The notes under the pieces: generated by a model
Database searches by the model: none
Told to the model about the DNA's origin: nothing
The model's input: the letters and a program-made list of their open reading frames with translations, nothing else
Made by a program: the position numbers and the translations under genes
In this document: positions 7,727-16,339 of the stretch, piece by piece
Position numbering within the stretch: position 1 is the stretch's first letter
Layout of the letters: each line of letters opens with the position of its first letter
Source of the DNA: Silanimonas sp044377035
GTDB lineage: Bacteria > Pseudomonadota > Gammaproteobacteria > Xanthomonadales > Xanthomonadaceae
Length of the DNA: 64,000 bases
Assembly (NCBI RefSeq): GCF_044377035.1
Contig: NZ_JBILJW010000003.1
Coordinates: 62,001 to 126,000, forward strand
Direction: 5' to 3'

Positions 7727-10144
7727 TCAGCGTTTCAGGGCCCTCAGGGCGTCCGCCATGGCGCTGTTGGCCGGGGCGGGGCCGGTGCCCGGGGTGCCGC
7801 GGCCGGCGGGGCGTCCGCCCTCCGGACGGGGGCCGCGCACCTCCCGGCTGCTCCGCTCGTTCGAGGTGGGGCGTTCGTCGCGCTTGCCGCCACGCGCCTC
7901 GCCCGGCACGTCGTCGAGGCGTCGGGTGAGGGCGATGCGCTTCCGCAGCACGTCGACCTCGAGCACCTTCACCTTGACCACGTCGCCGACTTTCACGACT
8001 TCGCGCGGGTCCTTCACGAACTTGTCCGACAGCGCGCTGATGTGGACCAAGCCGTCCTGGTGAACGCCGATGTCGACGAAGGCGCCGAAGGCCGCGACGT
8101 TGGTGACCACGCCTTCGAGCACCATGCCGGGGCGCAGGTCCTTCAGGTCTTCGACGCCGTCGGCGAAGCGCGCGGCCTTGAACTCCGGGCGCGGATCGCG
8201 GCCGGGTTTCTCGAGTTCCTTGACGATGTCCTTCACCGTCGGCAGGCCGAAACGCTCGTCGGTGAACGGCTCGAGCTTCAGGCCGCGCAGGCTGGCGGCG
8301 TCGCCGATCAGCTGGCCGATCGCCCGGCCGCAGGCCTTCACGATCTTCTCCACCACCGGGTAGGCCTCGGGGTGCACGGCCGACGCGTCGAGCGGCTCGT
8401 CGCCACCGGCGATGCGCAGGAAGCCGGCGCACTGCTCGAAGGTCTTCTCGCCGAGGCGCGGCACCTTCAGCAGCTCGCGGCGCGACTTGAAGGCGCCGTG
8501 TTCATCGCGATAACGAACAATGTTCTCCGCCACCGTGGTCGTCAGGCCTGACACGCGCGCCAGCAGCGGCGCGGAGGCGGTGTTCACGTAGACGCCGACG
8601 GCGTTCACGCAGTCCTCGACGCGGGCGTCGAGGGCGCGCGCCATCGCGAACTGGTTCACGTCGTGCTGGTACTGGCCCACGCCGATCGCCTTGGGTTCGA
8701 TCTTCACCAGTTCGGCCAGCGGGTCCTGCAGGCGGCGGGCAATGGAGACGGCGCCGCGGATGCTGACGTCGAGGTCGGGGAATTCGCGCGCGGCGAGCTC
8801 GGATGCCGAATAAACCGAAGCGCCCGCCTCGCTGACGACGATCTTGGTGAGCTTCAACTCGGGGTGCTTGGCCATCAGCTCGCCGGCCAGCTTGTCGGTC
8901 TCGCGGCTGGCCGTGCCGTTGCCGATGGCGATGAGCTCGACGCCGTGCGCCGCGCAGAGTTGCTTGAGGCGCGCGATGGACGAATCCCACTGCCGCTTCG
9001 GTTCGTGCGGGTAGATCGTGTCGTACGCGACCAGCTTGCCGGTGGCGTCGACCACGGCCACCTTCACGCCGGTGCGCAGGCCGGGATCGAGCCCCAGCAC
9101 CGCGCGCATGCCGGCGGGCGCGGCCAGCAGCAGGTCCTTGAGGTTGTCGCCGAACACCGTGATGGCCTCGGTCTCGGCCTTCTCGCGCGCGGCGCCGACG
9201 AGGTCGACCGACAGGTGCATCAGCAGGCGCGCGCGCCAGGCGAGGCGGGCGGTCATCAGCAGCCAAGCGTCGGCCGGGCGGCCCTTCGGCGCGATGCCGG
9301 CCGCGAGTGCCACGCGGCCTTCGGCATAGGCGTGGCCGGCCTCGATATCGGCGGTGGGCTCGAGGTCGACGCTGAGCATCTCCTCGCGGCGGCCGCGCAG
9401 CAGGGCGAGCATGCGATGCGAGGGAATGGCGCTGATCGGTTCGACGTGCTCGAAGTAGTCGCGGTACTTCGCGCCCTCGGTCTCCTTGCCCGGCATCACC
9501 TTCGAGCGCAGCACGCCCTTGGCCTGCAGCCACTCGCGCAGTTCGCCAACCAATCCGGCGTCTTCGCCGATGCGCTCGATCAGGATGGCGCGCGCGCCGT
9601 CGAGCGCGGCTGCTGCGTCGGCCACGCCTTTCTCCGCATCGAGAAAGGCGGCGGCGCGTTCCTCGGGTGCGACGTTCGGATCCGCGAGGATCGCGTCGGC
9701 CAGCGGTTCCAGCCCGGCCTCGCGGGCGATCTGCGCCTTGGTGCGGCGCTTGGGCTTGTAGGGCAGGTAGAGGTCTTCGAGGCGCGACTTGCTGTCGGCG
9801 GCCAACAGGTCGCCGAGCAGCGGCTTCGTCAGCTTCCCCTGCTCGGCGATGGAGGCGAGGATGGCGTCGCGACGCTCTTCCATCTCGCGCAGGTAGCCGA
9901 GCTGCTGCTCCAGGTTGCGCAGTTGGGTGTCGTCGAGGCCGCCGGTCACTTCCTTGCGGTAGCGGGCGATAAAGGGGACGGTCGAGCCTTCGTCCAGCAG
10001 TTCGACGGCCGCACGCACCTGCGCGGGCTGCGCGGCGATGTCGGCGGCGATGCGCTGGGCGATGGTGGCCGCGATGGCGGCGGCGGGACGGACGGGCGCG
10101 GCGATGCCGGCGGCTTCAGGGGCGGGTGCAGCAGGAGCGGACAT
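7727..10144 (-). CDS. tex: Tex family S1 RNA-binding transcription accessory protein
   Basis: An 805-residue protein with the full Tex layout: helical N-terminal domain (VPFIARYRKEVTGGLDD), YqgF/RNase H-like domain from about residue 350 (VLGLDPGLRTGVKVAVVD), helix-hairpin-helix region, and a C-terminal S1 RNA-binding domain around 668-740 (GMVLEGVVTNVAAFGAFVDI). The C-terminal tail after S1 is Arg/Gly/Pro-rich and low complexity. Tex is a conserved cytoplasmic nucleic-acid-binding protein affecting transcription and RNA metabolism. Length matches the family (about 770-800). ATG start at 10144. Confidence 0.97.
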   Translation of the reverse strand: MSAPAAPAPEAAGIAAPVRPAAAIAATIAQRIAADIAAQPAQVRAAVELLDEGSTVPFIARYRKEVTGGLDDTQLRNLEQQLGYLREMEERRDAILASIAEQGKLTKPLLGDLLAADSKSRLEDLYLPYKPKRRTKAQIAREAGLEPLADAILADPNVAPEERAAAFLDAEKGVADAAAALDGARAILIERIGEDAGLVGELREWLQAKGVLRSKVMPGKETEGAKYRDYFEHVEPISAIPSHRMLALLRGRREEMLSVDLEPTADIEAGHAYAEGRVALAAGIAPKGRPADAWLLMTARLAWRARLLMHLSVDLVGAAREKAETEAITVFGDNLKDLLLAAPAGMRAVLGLDPGLRTGVKVAVVDATGKLVAYDTIYPHEPKRQWDSSIARLKQLCAAHGVELIAIGNGTASRETDKLAGELMAKHPELKLTKIVVSEAGASVYSASELAAREFPDLDVSIRGAVSIARRLQDPLAELVKIEPKAIGVGQYQHDVNQFAMARALDARVEDCVNAVGVYVNTASAPLLARVSGLTTTVAENIVRYRDEHGAFKSRRELLKVPRLGEKTFEQCAGFLRIAGGDEPLDASAVHPEAYPVVEKIVKACGRAIGQLIGDAASLRGLKLEPFTDERFGLPTVKDIVKELEKPGRDPRPEFKAARFADGVEDLKDLRPGMVLEGVVTNVAAFGAFVDIGVHQDGLVHISALSDKFVKDPREVVKVGDVVKVKVLEVDVLRKRIALTRRLDDVPGEARGGKRDERPTSNERSSREVRGPRPEGGRPAGRGTPGTGPAPANSAMADALRALKR

Positions 10145-10248
10145 CGGGACTCGACGGCAGGTGGAACGGCCGGCGATTGTCCCCCCGGTCGACGGCTCGG
10201 GACAGGCTGGCGAAACGTCGCCGGCTGTGTCAGGCCGCGTCGGCGCGC

Positions 10249-11082
10249 CTAGGGCGAGCCGCGTGGCGCGAGGGCCTCGGCGGTCGCCGCCTCCACGCGG
10301 CGGCGGAAGGTGGCGCTGGTGCGGACCTCGCGCGTGATGGCCCAGATCCGCTGCGCCAGCGCCGGCTGGGCCGCGACGAAGGCATGCGAGAGGCCGAGGA
10401 AATAGCGCTTGGTGAGGATGGGGCGTGGCAGGGCTTCGAGGTCATCCAGCGCGACCCCGCCGGCCGCCCGCAACTGCGCCCAGCGGAAGGCGCTGAGCGC
10501 GATGGCGTCGAGCTCGCCGCGGGACAGCCGCGACAGTTGGACCAGGTGGTCCCGCGACGACATCTCCACGGCCCATCCGGCCCGCTTCAGGTCGTCCGCG
10601 ATGGCATAGCCCGGCTGCACGCCCACCGGCCGCGTGGAGCCCACCAGCTGGCCATCGACGACGTCGACGGGGGTGCCGCGACGGCGGACGAGGACGATGG
10701 CGTCCTCGCGCAGGGCATCGGCGTCGACATCGGGTGCGCCCGGCGGAAAGGCGAACACCGGCCGCCGCTCCGGGGAGAACGCGACCGCGAAGGCGCCGTC
10801 CATCCGGCCAGCGCCCACTTCGGCGAGGCAGAAGGGCCAGGGTTGCGGGTGGTACTCGAAGCGCAGACCGAGGCGTCGCGCCACTTCATCGAGCAGCTCG
10901 AAATACAGCCCCTGCTTCTGCCGGCTGCGCCACGGCACGGCCGGGGTTTCCTCGAAGCAGAGATCGAGCGTTGTCGGCTCGGTAGCGGCAGCCGGACCTA
11001 CGGGCGAGGCCACGACGCCTTCCGCTGCGAACCAGGCCGCGATGGCGAAGCCAGCGACGGCGCAGGCTCCGGCGGGCTTCAC
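10249..11082 (-). CDS. Periplasmic substrate-binding-like protein (SBP_bac_3 type), downstream paralogue
   Basis: 277 residues from a GTG at 11082 that overlaps the TGA of the upstream paralogue (GTGA), implying coupled translation. This start places a hydrophobic signal segment (ACAVAGFAIAAWFAAEG) at the N-terminus. The mature protein has the amino-acid-type solute-binding pattern: LDLCFEE, a LDEVARRLGLRFEYHPQPWP segment, RMDGAFAVAFSPERRPVFAF and a C-terminal LTKRYFLGLSHAFVAAQPAL helix region. It is clearly homologous to the neighbouring 271-aa protein. No permease or ATPase is nearby, so it may be a stand-alone sensor or scavenging protein rather than part of an ABC transporter. Confidence 0.8.
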   Translation of the reverse strand: MKPAGACAVAGFAIAAWFAAEGVVASPVGPAAATEPTTLDLCFEETPAVPWRSRQKQGLYFELLDEVARRLGLRFEYHPQPWPFCLAEVGAGRMDGAFAVAFSPERRPVFAFPPGAPDVDADALREDAIVLVRRRGTPVDVVDGQLVGSTRPVGVQPGYAIADDLKRAGWAVEMSSRDHLVQLSRLSRGELDAIALSAFRWAQLRAAGGVALDDLEALPRPILTKRYFLGLSHAFVAAQPALAQRIWAITREVRTSATFRRRVEAATAEALAPRGSP

Positions 11083-11894
11083 AGGTGGGCTCCGCCGTCC
11101 CGCTGGCCTCGCATCCGGGCCAGCTCGGCCTGGTAGGCCTCGCTCTCGCGCACCTCGGCGACGGCCTGCCAAATGCGGCGGGCGAGCTCCGGGTGCTGAG
11201 CCACCAGGGGTTTGGACAACGCCAGGAAGTAAGGCTTTTCCACCAGCGGGCGCTCCACCACCTCCAACTCCAGCAGCCACGGGTGTCGCTGCTGTCGGAG
11301 CTGGAGCATCTGGTCGGTGCCCACGGCCGCGGCGCCGATCCGTCCGGCCGCGAGTTTGCGCAGGAGGGCTTGCGGGCTCGGCGCCGCATCGTCCACCGCG
11401 TAGCCGCGTCGGCGCAGGTCCTGCGCGATCGAGGTGGCGGGCTCGGCCCCGATGGCGCCGACCAGCCCGGTGATGCGTTCCCCGTCGTAATCCACGGCGT
11501 TGCCGCGGCGGCGCACCAGCACGTAGCCGCCCTCGAACATGCGCTGGGTCGCGTCGGGCGCCTCGCCGCCGGGGAACGCCGCGAAGCCCTGCCGCTCCGG
11601 CGTGACGCTGATGCCGAAGGTGCCGTCGACGCGGCCGACGCGGAGCTCATCGTGGCAGCGGCGCCACGGCCGCCCCTGGTATTCGAAGCGCAGGCCGGTG
11701 CGGTCGGCGACGGCGTCGAGCATCGTGAAGTTGAGCCCGACCTTGTCCCGCGTGCGCCACGGGAGCACGTCGCTGTCCTCGAAGCACAGCACGAGGGTGC
11801 GGGGCGGTTCGTCGGCCGGCACGTCCAACGGGGCGACCGGGCGTGGCAGGACCACGCCCGGAAGCATCGCGAGGATCAGCAGGAGTCGTCGCAT
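11079..11894 (-). CDS. Periplasmic substrate-binding-like protein (SBP_bac_3 type), upstream paralogue
   Basis: 271 residues with a signal peptide (MRRLLLILAMLPGVVLP). It shares layout with the next gene: LVLCFEDSDVLPWRTRDK, LDAVADRTGLRFEYQGRPWR, RVDGTFGISVTPERQGFAAF and PLVEKPYFLALSKPLVAQHP. The two are tandem duplicates that have diverged. The family binds polar amino acids or similar small molecules in the periplasm, but no ligand can be assigned. The Cys in LCFE is conserved between both paralogues and is in the mature part, not a lipobox. Confidence 0.82.
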   Translation of the reverse strand: MRRLLLILAMLPGVVLPRPVAPLDVPADEPPRTLVLCFEDSDVLPWRTRDKVGLNFTMLDAVADRTGLRFEYQGRPWRRCHDELRVGRVDGTFGISVTPERQGFAAFPGGEAPDATQRMFEGGYVLVRRRGNAVDYDGERITGLVGAIGAEPATSIAQDLRRRGYAVDDAAPSPQALLRKLAAGRIGAAAVGTDQMLQLRQQRHPWLLELEVVERPLVEKPYFLALSKPLVAQHPELARRIWQAVAEVRESEAYQAELARMRGQRDGGAHL

Positions 11895-11942
11895 GGCCGC
11901 GAGACTATCGAGTTCCGTGGCGTTTTTGCGCTACGGGATCCG

Positions 11943-14900
11943 TCAATTCCTGCCAGCGTCCTCCACCCGGCTGGCGTTCACGCGGCCAGCCCAGGACCCG
12001 CCGTACTCCCAGGGCATCGGCGCGCGATGGCCCTTCGGGCAGTGGCACGGCGCGGTGGGGCCCCACTCGGCGCCGCGCATCAGGCCGTTGCCGAGGCGCT
12101 GCCAGTAGAAGGTCGGGGCCGGGGTTTCACGCCCGCCGATCTCGGCCATGGTGGTGGCGTCGAACAGCCGACCGTTTGCCATCACGTGGGTGGTCCGGGT
12201 GCTGGCCTTGAGGTCTTCGAGCGGATTGCCGTCGAGGATCACGAGGTCGGCCTTCTTGCCAGCCTCGAGCGAACCCAGATCCTTGGCGAAGCCGAGGTGG
12301 TCGGCACCGTCGATGGTGAAGGCGCGCAGGGCCTCGAAGTTGGTGAAGCCGCCCTGGCCGAGCATCCACATCTCCCAGTGCGGGGCGAGGCCCTGCAGCT
12401 GGCCATGGCCGCCCACCTGCACGCCGACGCCGGCATCCCGCAGGGTCTTCAGCGATTCGGCGACGGTGATGTGCCAGTAGTCCCAGTCCGGCCCGACCTC
12501 GCGGCGGATGCTTCGCGAATCGAGCGTCTCGCGCGGGAAGAAGCGCAGCAGGCGCTCGTTCTCCCAGACGTTCTCGCGGGCGTACCACCAGTACTCGCCC
12601 GAGAGGCCACCGAAGCTCACCACGAGGGTGGGCGTGTTGCGCACGTCGGTCTGGCGCCACAGCTCGACCACGTCGCGACGCAGCGGCGCCACCGGCAGGT
12701 TGTGCTCGATGTTGCTGCTGCCGTCCACGATCATCGTCAGGTTGTGCTGCAGGGTGCTGCCGCCTTCCTCGACGGTCATCATCCCCAGCTCGCGCGCGGC
12801 CTGGTTGATCTGCTGGCGCTGGTCGCGGCGCGGCTGGTTGTAGCTCTTCACCGCGAAGGCGCCGTTCGCCTGCAGGCGGCCGAGGTGGTTGCGGGCGTCG
12901 TCGATCGAGTTCACCACGGCTTTGAAATCACCGTCGGCCCCGTAGAGGATCGTGCCGGTGGAGTAGACGCGCGGGCCCACGAGGCGGCCGGCCTGAACGA
13001 GCTCGGCCTGGGAGAACACCGTCTCGGTGGTCGCCGAGGGGTCGAACATCGTGGTGATGCCGAAGGCGAGGTTGGCGTAGTAGGTCCAGTTGGCCTGCGG
13101 AATCACGCCGCTGAAGAAATGGCTGGAGTGCGCATGGGCATCGACGAAGCCCGGCACCACCGTCTTGCCCGCGGCGTCGACGACGCGCGCGCCTTCGGGG
13201 ATCGCCACCTCGCCGCGGCGGCCGACGGCGACGATGCGGTCGCCGCGCACCAGCACCACGCCGTCCTCGATCACTTCTTGCGTGGATTCCGCATCGCGCA
13301 TGGTGATGATGCGGCCGCCGGTGATCGCCACCGTCTCCGTCGGCGTGTCGACGGCGACGGCCGGCGCGAGTGTTGCGCCGCCGTCGTCGCGCGTGGCGCC
13401 GAGGTCGCGGCTCACGTACTTCCCGCCGGCCATCCAGTGCAGCGAATCGGCGTCCGACCAGTGCAGGTAGGCGCCGACCTGCGTGGTCAGCGCCGTCACC
13501 GGCACGGCCTTGGTGTCCTTCGAGAGCGCGATCGCCGCGCCGGTGGCCGGCAGCGGGGCCACGTAGGCGTTGAACAACTCGGTAAAGGCCACCTGCTTGC
13601 CGTCCGGCGAGACGCTCACGGCATCGACGTACTTGAGGTCGAGCACTTCGCGCGGCTGCTCGCCGTGCAGGCCCACCGACATCAGCTTCTTCGAAAGCCC
13701 GCCGCCCGTGAGGTACAGCACGCGGCTGCCGTCGGCGCTGAACTGCGGTTCGCGGCCGTCATCGGCGACCTTGCGCGGTTCGCCGCCGCCGGCCGGCATC
13801 ACGTACAGGCCGGCGTCGCGGCCCCAGGCGCTGCCGACCATCGAATTGCCGCTGTCGCGGACGAACACGATGCTTCCGCCGTCCGGCGAGTAGCGCGGGC
13901 CGTAGTAGATGCCGCGCACGGTCGTGAGCACGCGCTCGGTGCCGCTGGCGAGGTCGCGCTCGACGACCTGGCCGCGCGTCTCGTCGTTCCAGGTGGTGAA
14001 CAGCAGCTTGGTGCCGTCCGGCGAAAAGGCCGGCTGGTACTCGAAGCGGTCGGTGCGATCGCCGATCGCGCGCGCCGCGCCGTTACCCTCGCGCAGCCAC
14101 AGTCGGCCGACCGCGTGGAAGGCCACGCGACGGCCGTTGGTCGAGGTGGCGACGTCGCGGATCATCTGCGGTACGAAAGTGCCGCTGGGCAGCGTCCTGG
14201 CCTGCCGCGGTGCCTCGGTGACGCGCTGCTCGACCTCGGCGGTGAACGGGATGTTGGTGGCCTCGCCGCTGGCCGCATCGACGCGCCAGAACTGGCCTTC
14301 CTTGCCCCAGACCACCAGCGCGGCGCCGTCGGGCGTCCAGTCGAAATTGGCGTAGGGCCCGAAGATCGCCCAGCCTTCCTGCTGGTCGCGCTCGAGGCCG
14401 TCCCACAGCGGCCGCACCTGGCCGGAGTCGAGGTCCATCAGGTGCAGCACGCTCTTCTCGCGGACGCGCTTCACGAAGGCGAGGGTCTTGCCGTCCGGCG
14501 ACGGCTGCGGGCGCACGGCGCCGCCGGGGCTGCTCACCAGCGTCTCGATCTCGCCGGTCTCGCGGTCGAGGCGCTTGATCGCGTAGACCAAGCCGTGCGG
14601 GTCCTTGTTGTACTGGAAGAACGGACCTTCGCTGACGTCCTCGCTGAAGTAGACGTAGCGGCCGTCCGGCGACACGGCCGGTTCGCCGAGGTCCTGCTGG
14701 TCGTTCTTCTGCGTCGTGAGTTGCAGGCCGTCGCCGCCGTCGCGGTGGTAAAGCCACAGCTCACCGGCGCCGAGCGAACGCTGGCCGGTGAAGTGCTTGC
14801 GGCCGATGAGGTACTGGCCGTCCGGCGTCCACGCGGGGTTGTTGAGCAGGCGGAAGCGCTCCTTCGTCACCTGCACCGGGCGGCTGCCCTCGGCCTGCAT

Positions 14901-15242
14901 TCGCCACAGGTTGTTGCCGCCGTCGCGATCCGAGGTGTAGGCGATCTCGCGGCCATCCGGCGAGAAGCGCGGCTGCACGTCCCAGGCCGGTCCGGAGGTG
15001 AGGCGCGTCGCGCGGCCGCCGGCGATCGGCAGTCGATACAGGTCGCCGAGCATCGAGAACACCAGCGTGCGGCCATCGGGCGCGACGTCGAGGTCGAGCC
15101 ACGTGCCTTCGTCGGTCGTGAATCGCACCGTCTTCGTCGGGCCGTGTTCGGCGTTGACGTCCCAGGCGGGGGCGTCGGCGGCGAACGGGGCGGAGGCGGC
15201 GAGGGCGAGCGCGGCGGCGATCGCGAGGCGGGTGTGGCGCAT
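11943..15242 (-). CDS. Secreted amidohydrolase with N-terminal PD40/TolB-like beta-propeller
   Basis: 1099 residues with a clear Sec signal (MRHTRLAIAAALALAASAPFAADA). The N-terminal two-thirds carries repeated PD40/WD40-like blades (FSPDGREIAYTSDRDGGNN, SPDGRYVYFSED, PSPDGKTLAFVKR, FSADGSRVLYL). From about residue 650 comes an amidohydrolase domain: GFVDAHAHSSHF near 700 (HxH metal ligands), VKSYN near 797 (candidate carbamylated Lys), IEHN, and a C-terminal GSLEAGKKADLVILDGNPL. Members are periplasmic or extracellular hydrolases annotated as amidohydrolases or peptidase-like enzymes; the substrate is unknown. It appears monocistronic, 48 bp upstream of the SBP pair on the same strand. Confidence 0.88.
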   Translation of the reverse strand: MRHTRLAIAAALALAASAPFAADAPAWDVNAEHGPTKTVRFTTDEGTWLDLDVAPDGRTLVFSMLGDLYRLPIAGGRATRLTSGPAWDVQPRFSPDGREIAYTSDRDGGNNLWRMQAEGSRPVQVTKERFRLLNNPAWTPDGQYLIGRKHFTGQRSLGAGELWLYHRDGGDGLQLTTQKNDQQDLGEPAVSPDGRYVYFSEDVSEGPFFQYNKDPHGLVYAIKRLDRETGEIETLVSSPGGAVRPQPSPDGKTLAFVKRVREKSVLHLMDLDSGQVRPLWDGLERDQQEGWAIFGPYANFDWTPDGAALVVWGKEGQFWRVDAASGEATNIPFTAEVEQRVTEAPRQARTLPSGTFVPQMIRDVATSTNGRRVAFHAVGRLWLREGNGAARAIGDRTDRFEYQPAFSPDGTKLLFTTWNDETRGQVVERDLASGTERVLTTVRGIYYGPRYSPDGGSIVFVRDSGNSMVGSAWGRDAGLYVMPAGGGEPRKVADDGREPQFSADGSRVLYLTGGGLSKKLMSVGLHGEQPREVLDLKYVDAVSVSPDGKQVAFTELFNAYVAPLPATGAAIALSKDTKAVPVTALTTQVGAYLHWSDADSLHWMAGGKYVSRDLGATRDDGGATLAPAVAVDTPTETVAITGGRIITMRDAESTQEVIEDGVVLVRGDRIVAVGRRGEVAIPEGARVVDAAGKTVVPGFVDAHAHSSHFFSGVIPQANWTYYANLAFGITTMFDPSATTETVFSQAELVQAGRLVGPRVYSTGTILYGADGDFKAVVNSIDDARNHLGRLQANGAFAVKSYNQPRRDQRQQINQAARELGMMTVEEGGSTLQHNLTMIVDGSSNIEHNLPVAPLRRDVVELWRQTDVRNTPTLVVSFGGLSGEYWWYARENVWENERLLRFFPRETLDSRSIRREVGPDWDYWHITVAESLKTLRDAGVGVQVGGHGQLQGLAPHWEMWMLGQGGFTNFEALRAFTIDGADHLGFAKDLGSLEAGKKADLVILDGNPLEDLKASTRTTHVMANGRLFDATTMAEIGGRETPAPTFYWQRLGNGLMRGAEWGPTAPCHCPKGHRAPMPWEYGGSWAGRVNASRVEDAGRN

Positions 15243-15320
15243 GCGTGGATTCCCCTGGGGCGAGCCCCCGAGCGTAGCGGCAGTGGCCTTGCCCGGCCTG
15301 TGCCGAAGCGCAGGGTTCGC

Positions 15321-15566
15321 TCAGCGGGCCGGGGGGAAGCGCCGGGCGCGGGCCTCGCGCCGGGCGGCAGCGGCGTCGAGGATCCCGGCCCGTCCTGCGG
15401 CGTCCGCCCCGTGCCAGGCCTTGATCTCCTCGAGTGTCCGTCCGCAGCCGAGGCACTCGTCGGCGTCGTCGAGGCAGCACTGGCGGATGCAGGGGGACGC
15501 CGGGGTCTGGCCGTCGTTGGCGCTGTGGGGCGCAAGCATCGCCGGGGTCGGTCGTGCCGGCGCCAT
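15321..15566 (-). CDS. DUF1289 family protein
   Basis: 81 residues with the DUF1289 pattern: SPCIRQCCLDDADECLGCGR followed by TLEEIKAWHGAD. The Cys pattern C-x3-CC-x6-C-x2-C suggests metal binding. The function of the family is unknown. It sits 5 bp downstream of the yceH stop on the same strand, so they are likely co-transcribed. The N-terminal 22 residues are not part of the domain; a later start is possible. Confidence 0.85.
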   Translation of the reverse strand: MAPARPTPAMLAPHSANDGQTPASPCIRQCCLDDADECLGCGRTLEEIKAWHGADAAGRAGILDAAAARREARARRFPPAR

Positions 15567-15571
15567 GGCCT

Positions 15572-16225
15572 TCAGCCTGCGGCGCGCTCGCCGGCGGCGA
15601 GCCGGACTTCCAAGGCGCCCAGCCGGGCCTCGAGCGCCTCGATGCGCGCGAGCAGCGCATCGTCGCTCCGCGGTGCGGATTCACGCGCCGGCGCAGCGCC
15701 GGTGTCGAGTGCCATCGCGCTGAAGTCCACGGGACCGCAGAGCAGGTGCGCCCAGCGGCCTTCGCGTTGGCCCGGTGCGCGGGGCACGGCGACCGCGAAG
15801 CTCCGCGCGGCGAGGCGCTCCAGCGCGTGCGCGAGGTCGTCGGCGTCCGTGTAGCGATGCAGGCGCTCGCTGCGCGAGAGCAGTTCGGCCGCGGTCTGGG
15901 GGCCGCGCAGCATCAGCAGGGCCAGCGCGACGAGCTGCCCGCGCGTGAGCTCCAAGGTGCGTGCGGCAGTGTGCTCGAAGCGCAGGGCGCGGGCGCCGTC
16001 GACACGTCGCGCAAGGGATTTGGCCTCCAGGCCGCGCAGCGCGCGCGCCACCTCGCCGGTTTCGAGCGCCATCACCGGTTCACGGCTGGTCTTCTGGTTC
16101 GCGGCCTGCAGCGCGGCATTCTCGGTGAGCGGGTACTGCTCGGGCGTGGTGGCTTCTTTCTCGACGAGGCAGCCGAGCACGCGGGCTTCGGTCGCGTCGA
16201 GCAGGAGGGAAGGGGTGTCGCTCAT
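15572..16225 (-). CDS. yceH: YceH family (DUF480) protein
   Basis: 217 residues from ATG at 16225. It has the typical N-terminus LLLDATEARVLGCLVEKEA and PLTENAALQAANQKTSREPV, two winged-helix-like domains (second around LTRGQLVALALLMLRGPQTA), and a C-terminal coiled-coil-like tail (ARIEALEARLGALEVRLA). The family is predicted to be cytoplasmic and possibly DNA-binding by fold; its role is not established. An open frame continues upstream of this start but lacks family similarity and overlaps the divergent photolyase gene, so the family start was chosen. Confidence 0.9.
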   Translation of the reverse strand: MSDTPSLLLDATEARVLGCLVEKEATTPEQYPLTENAALQAANQKTSREPVMALETGEVARALRGLEAKSLARRVDGARALRFEHTAARTLELTRGQLVALALLMLRGPQTAAELLSRSERLHRYTDADDLAHALERLAARSFAVAVPRAPGQREGRWAHLLCGPVDFSAMALDTGAAPARESAPRSDDALLARIEALEARLGALEVRLAAGERAAG

Positions 16226-16339
16226 CGGGGGCTCCGCGGCGAAGGGCCGCGTTGGACAGGGAGGCCGCCAGACTAGCCGAGCGCGCCATCCTCCGGCCGT
16301 TTCACCCGGGCTGCAGCGCGGCTTCGGCAGCATCGCGCC

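Noticed and set aside
11085..15854. A 1589-residue open frame on the plus strand
   Set aside because: Antisense shadow of the amidohydrolase and neighbouring genes; no recognisable motif and unnatural composition.
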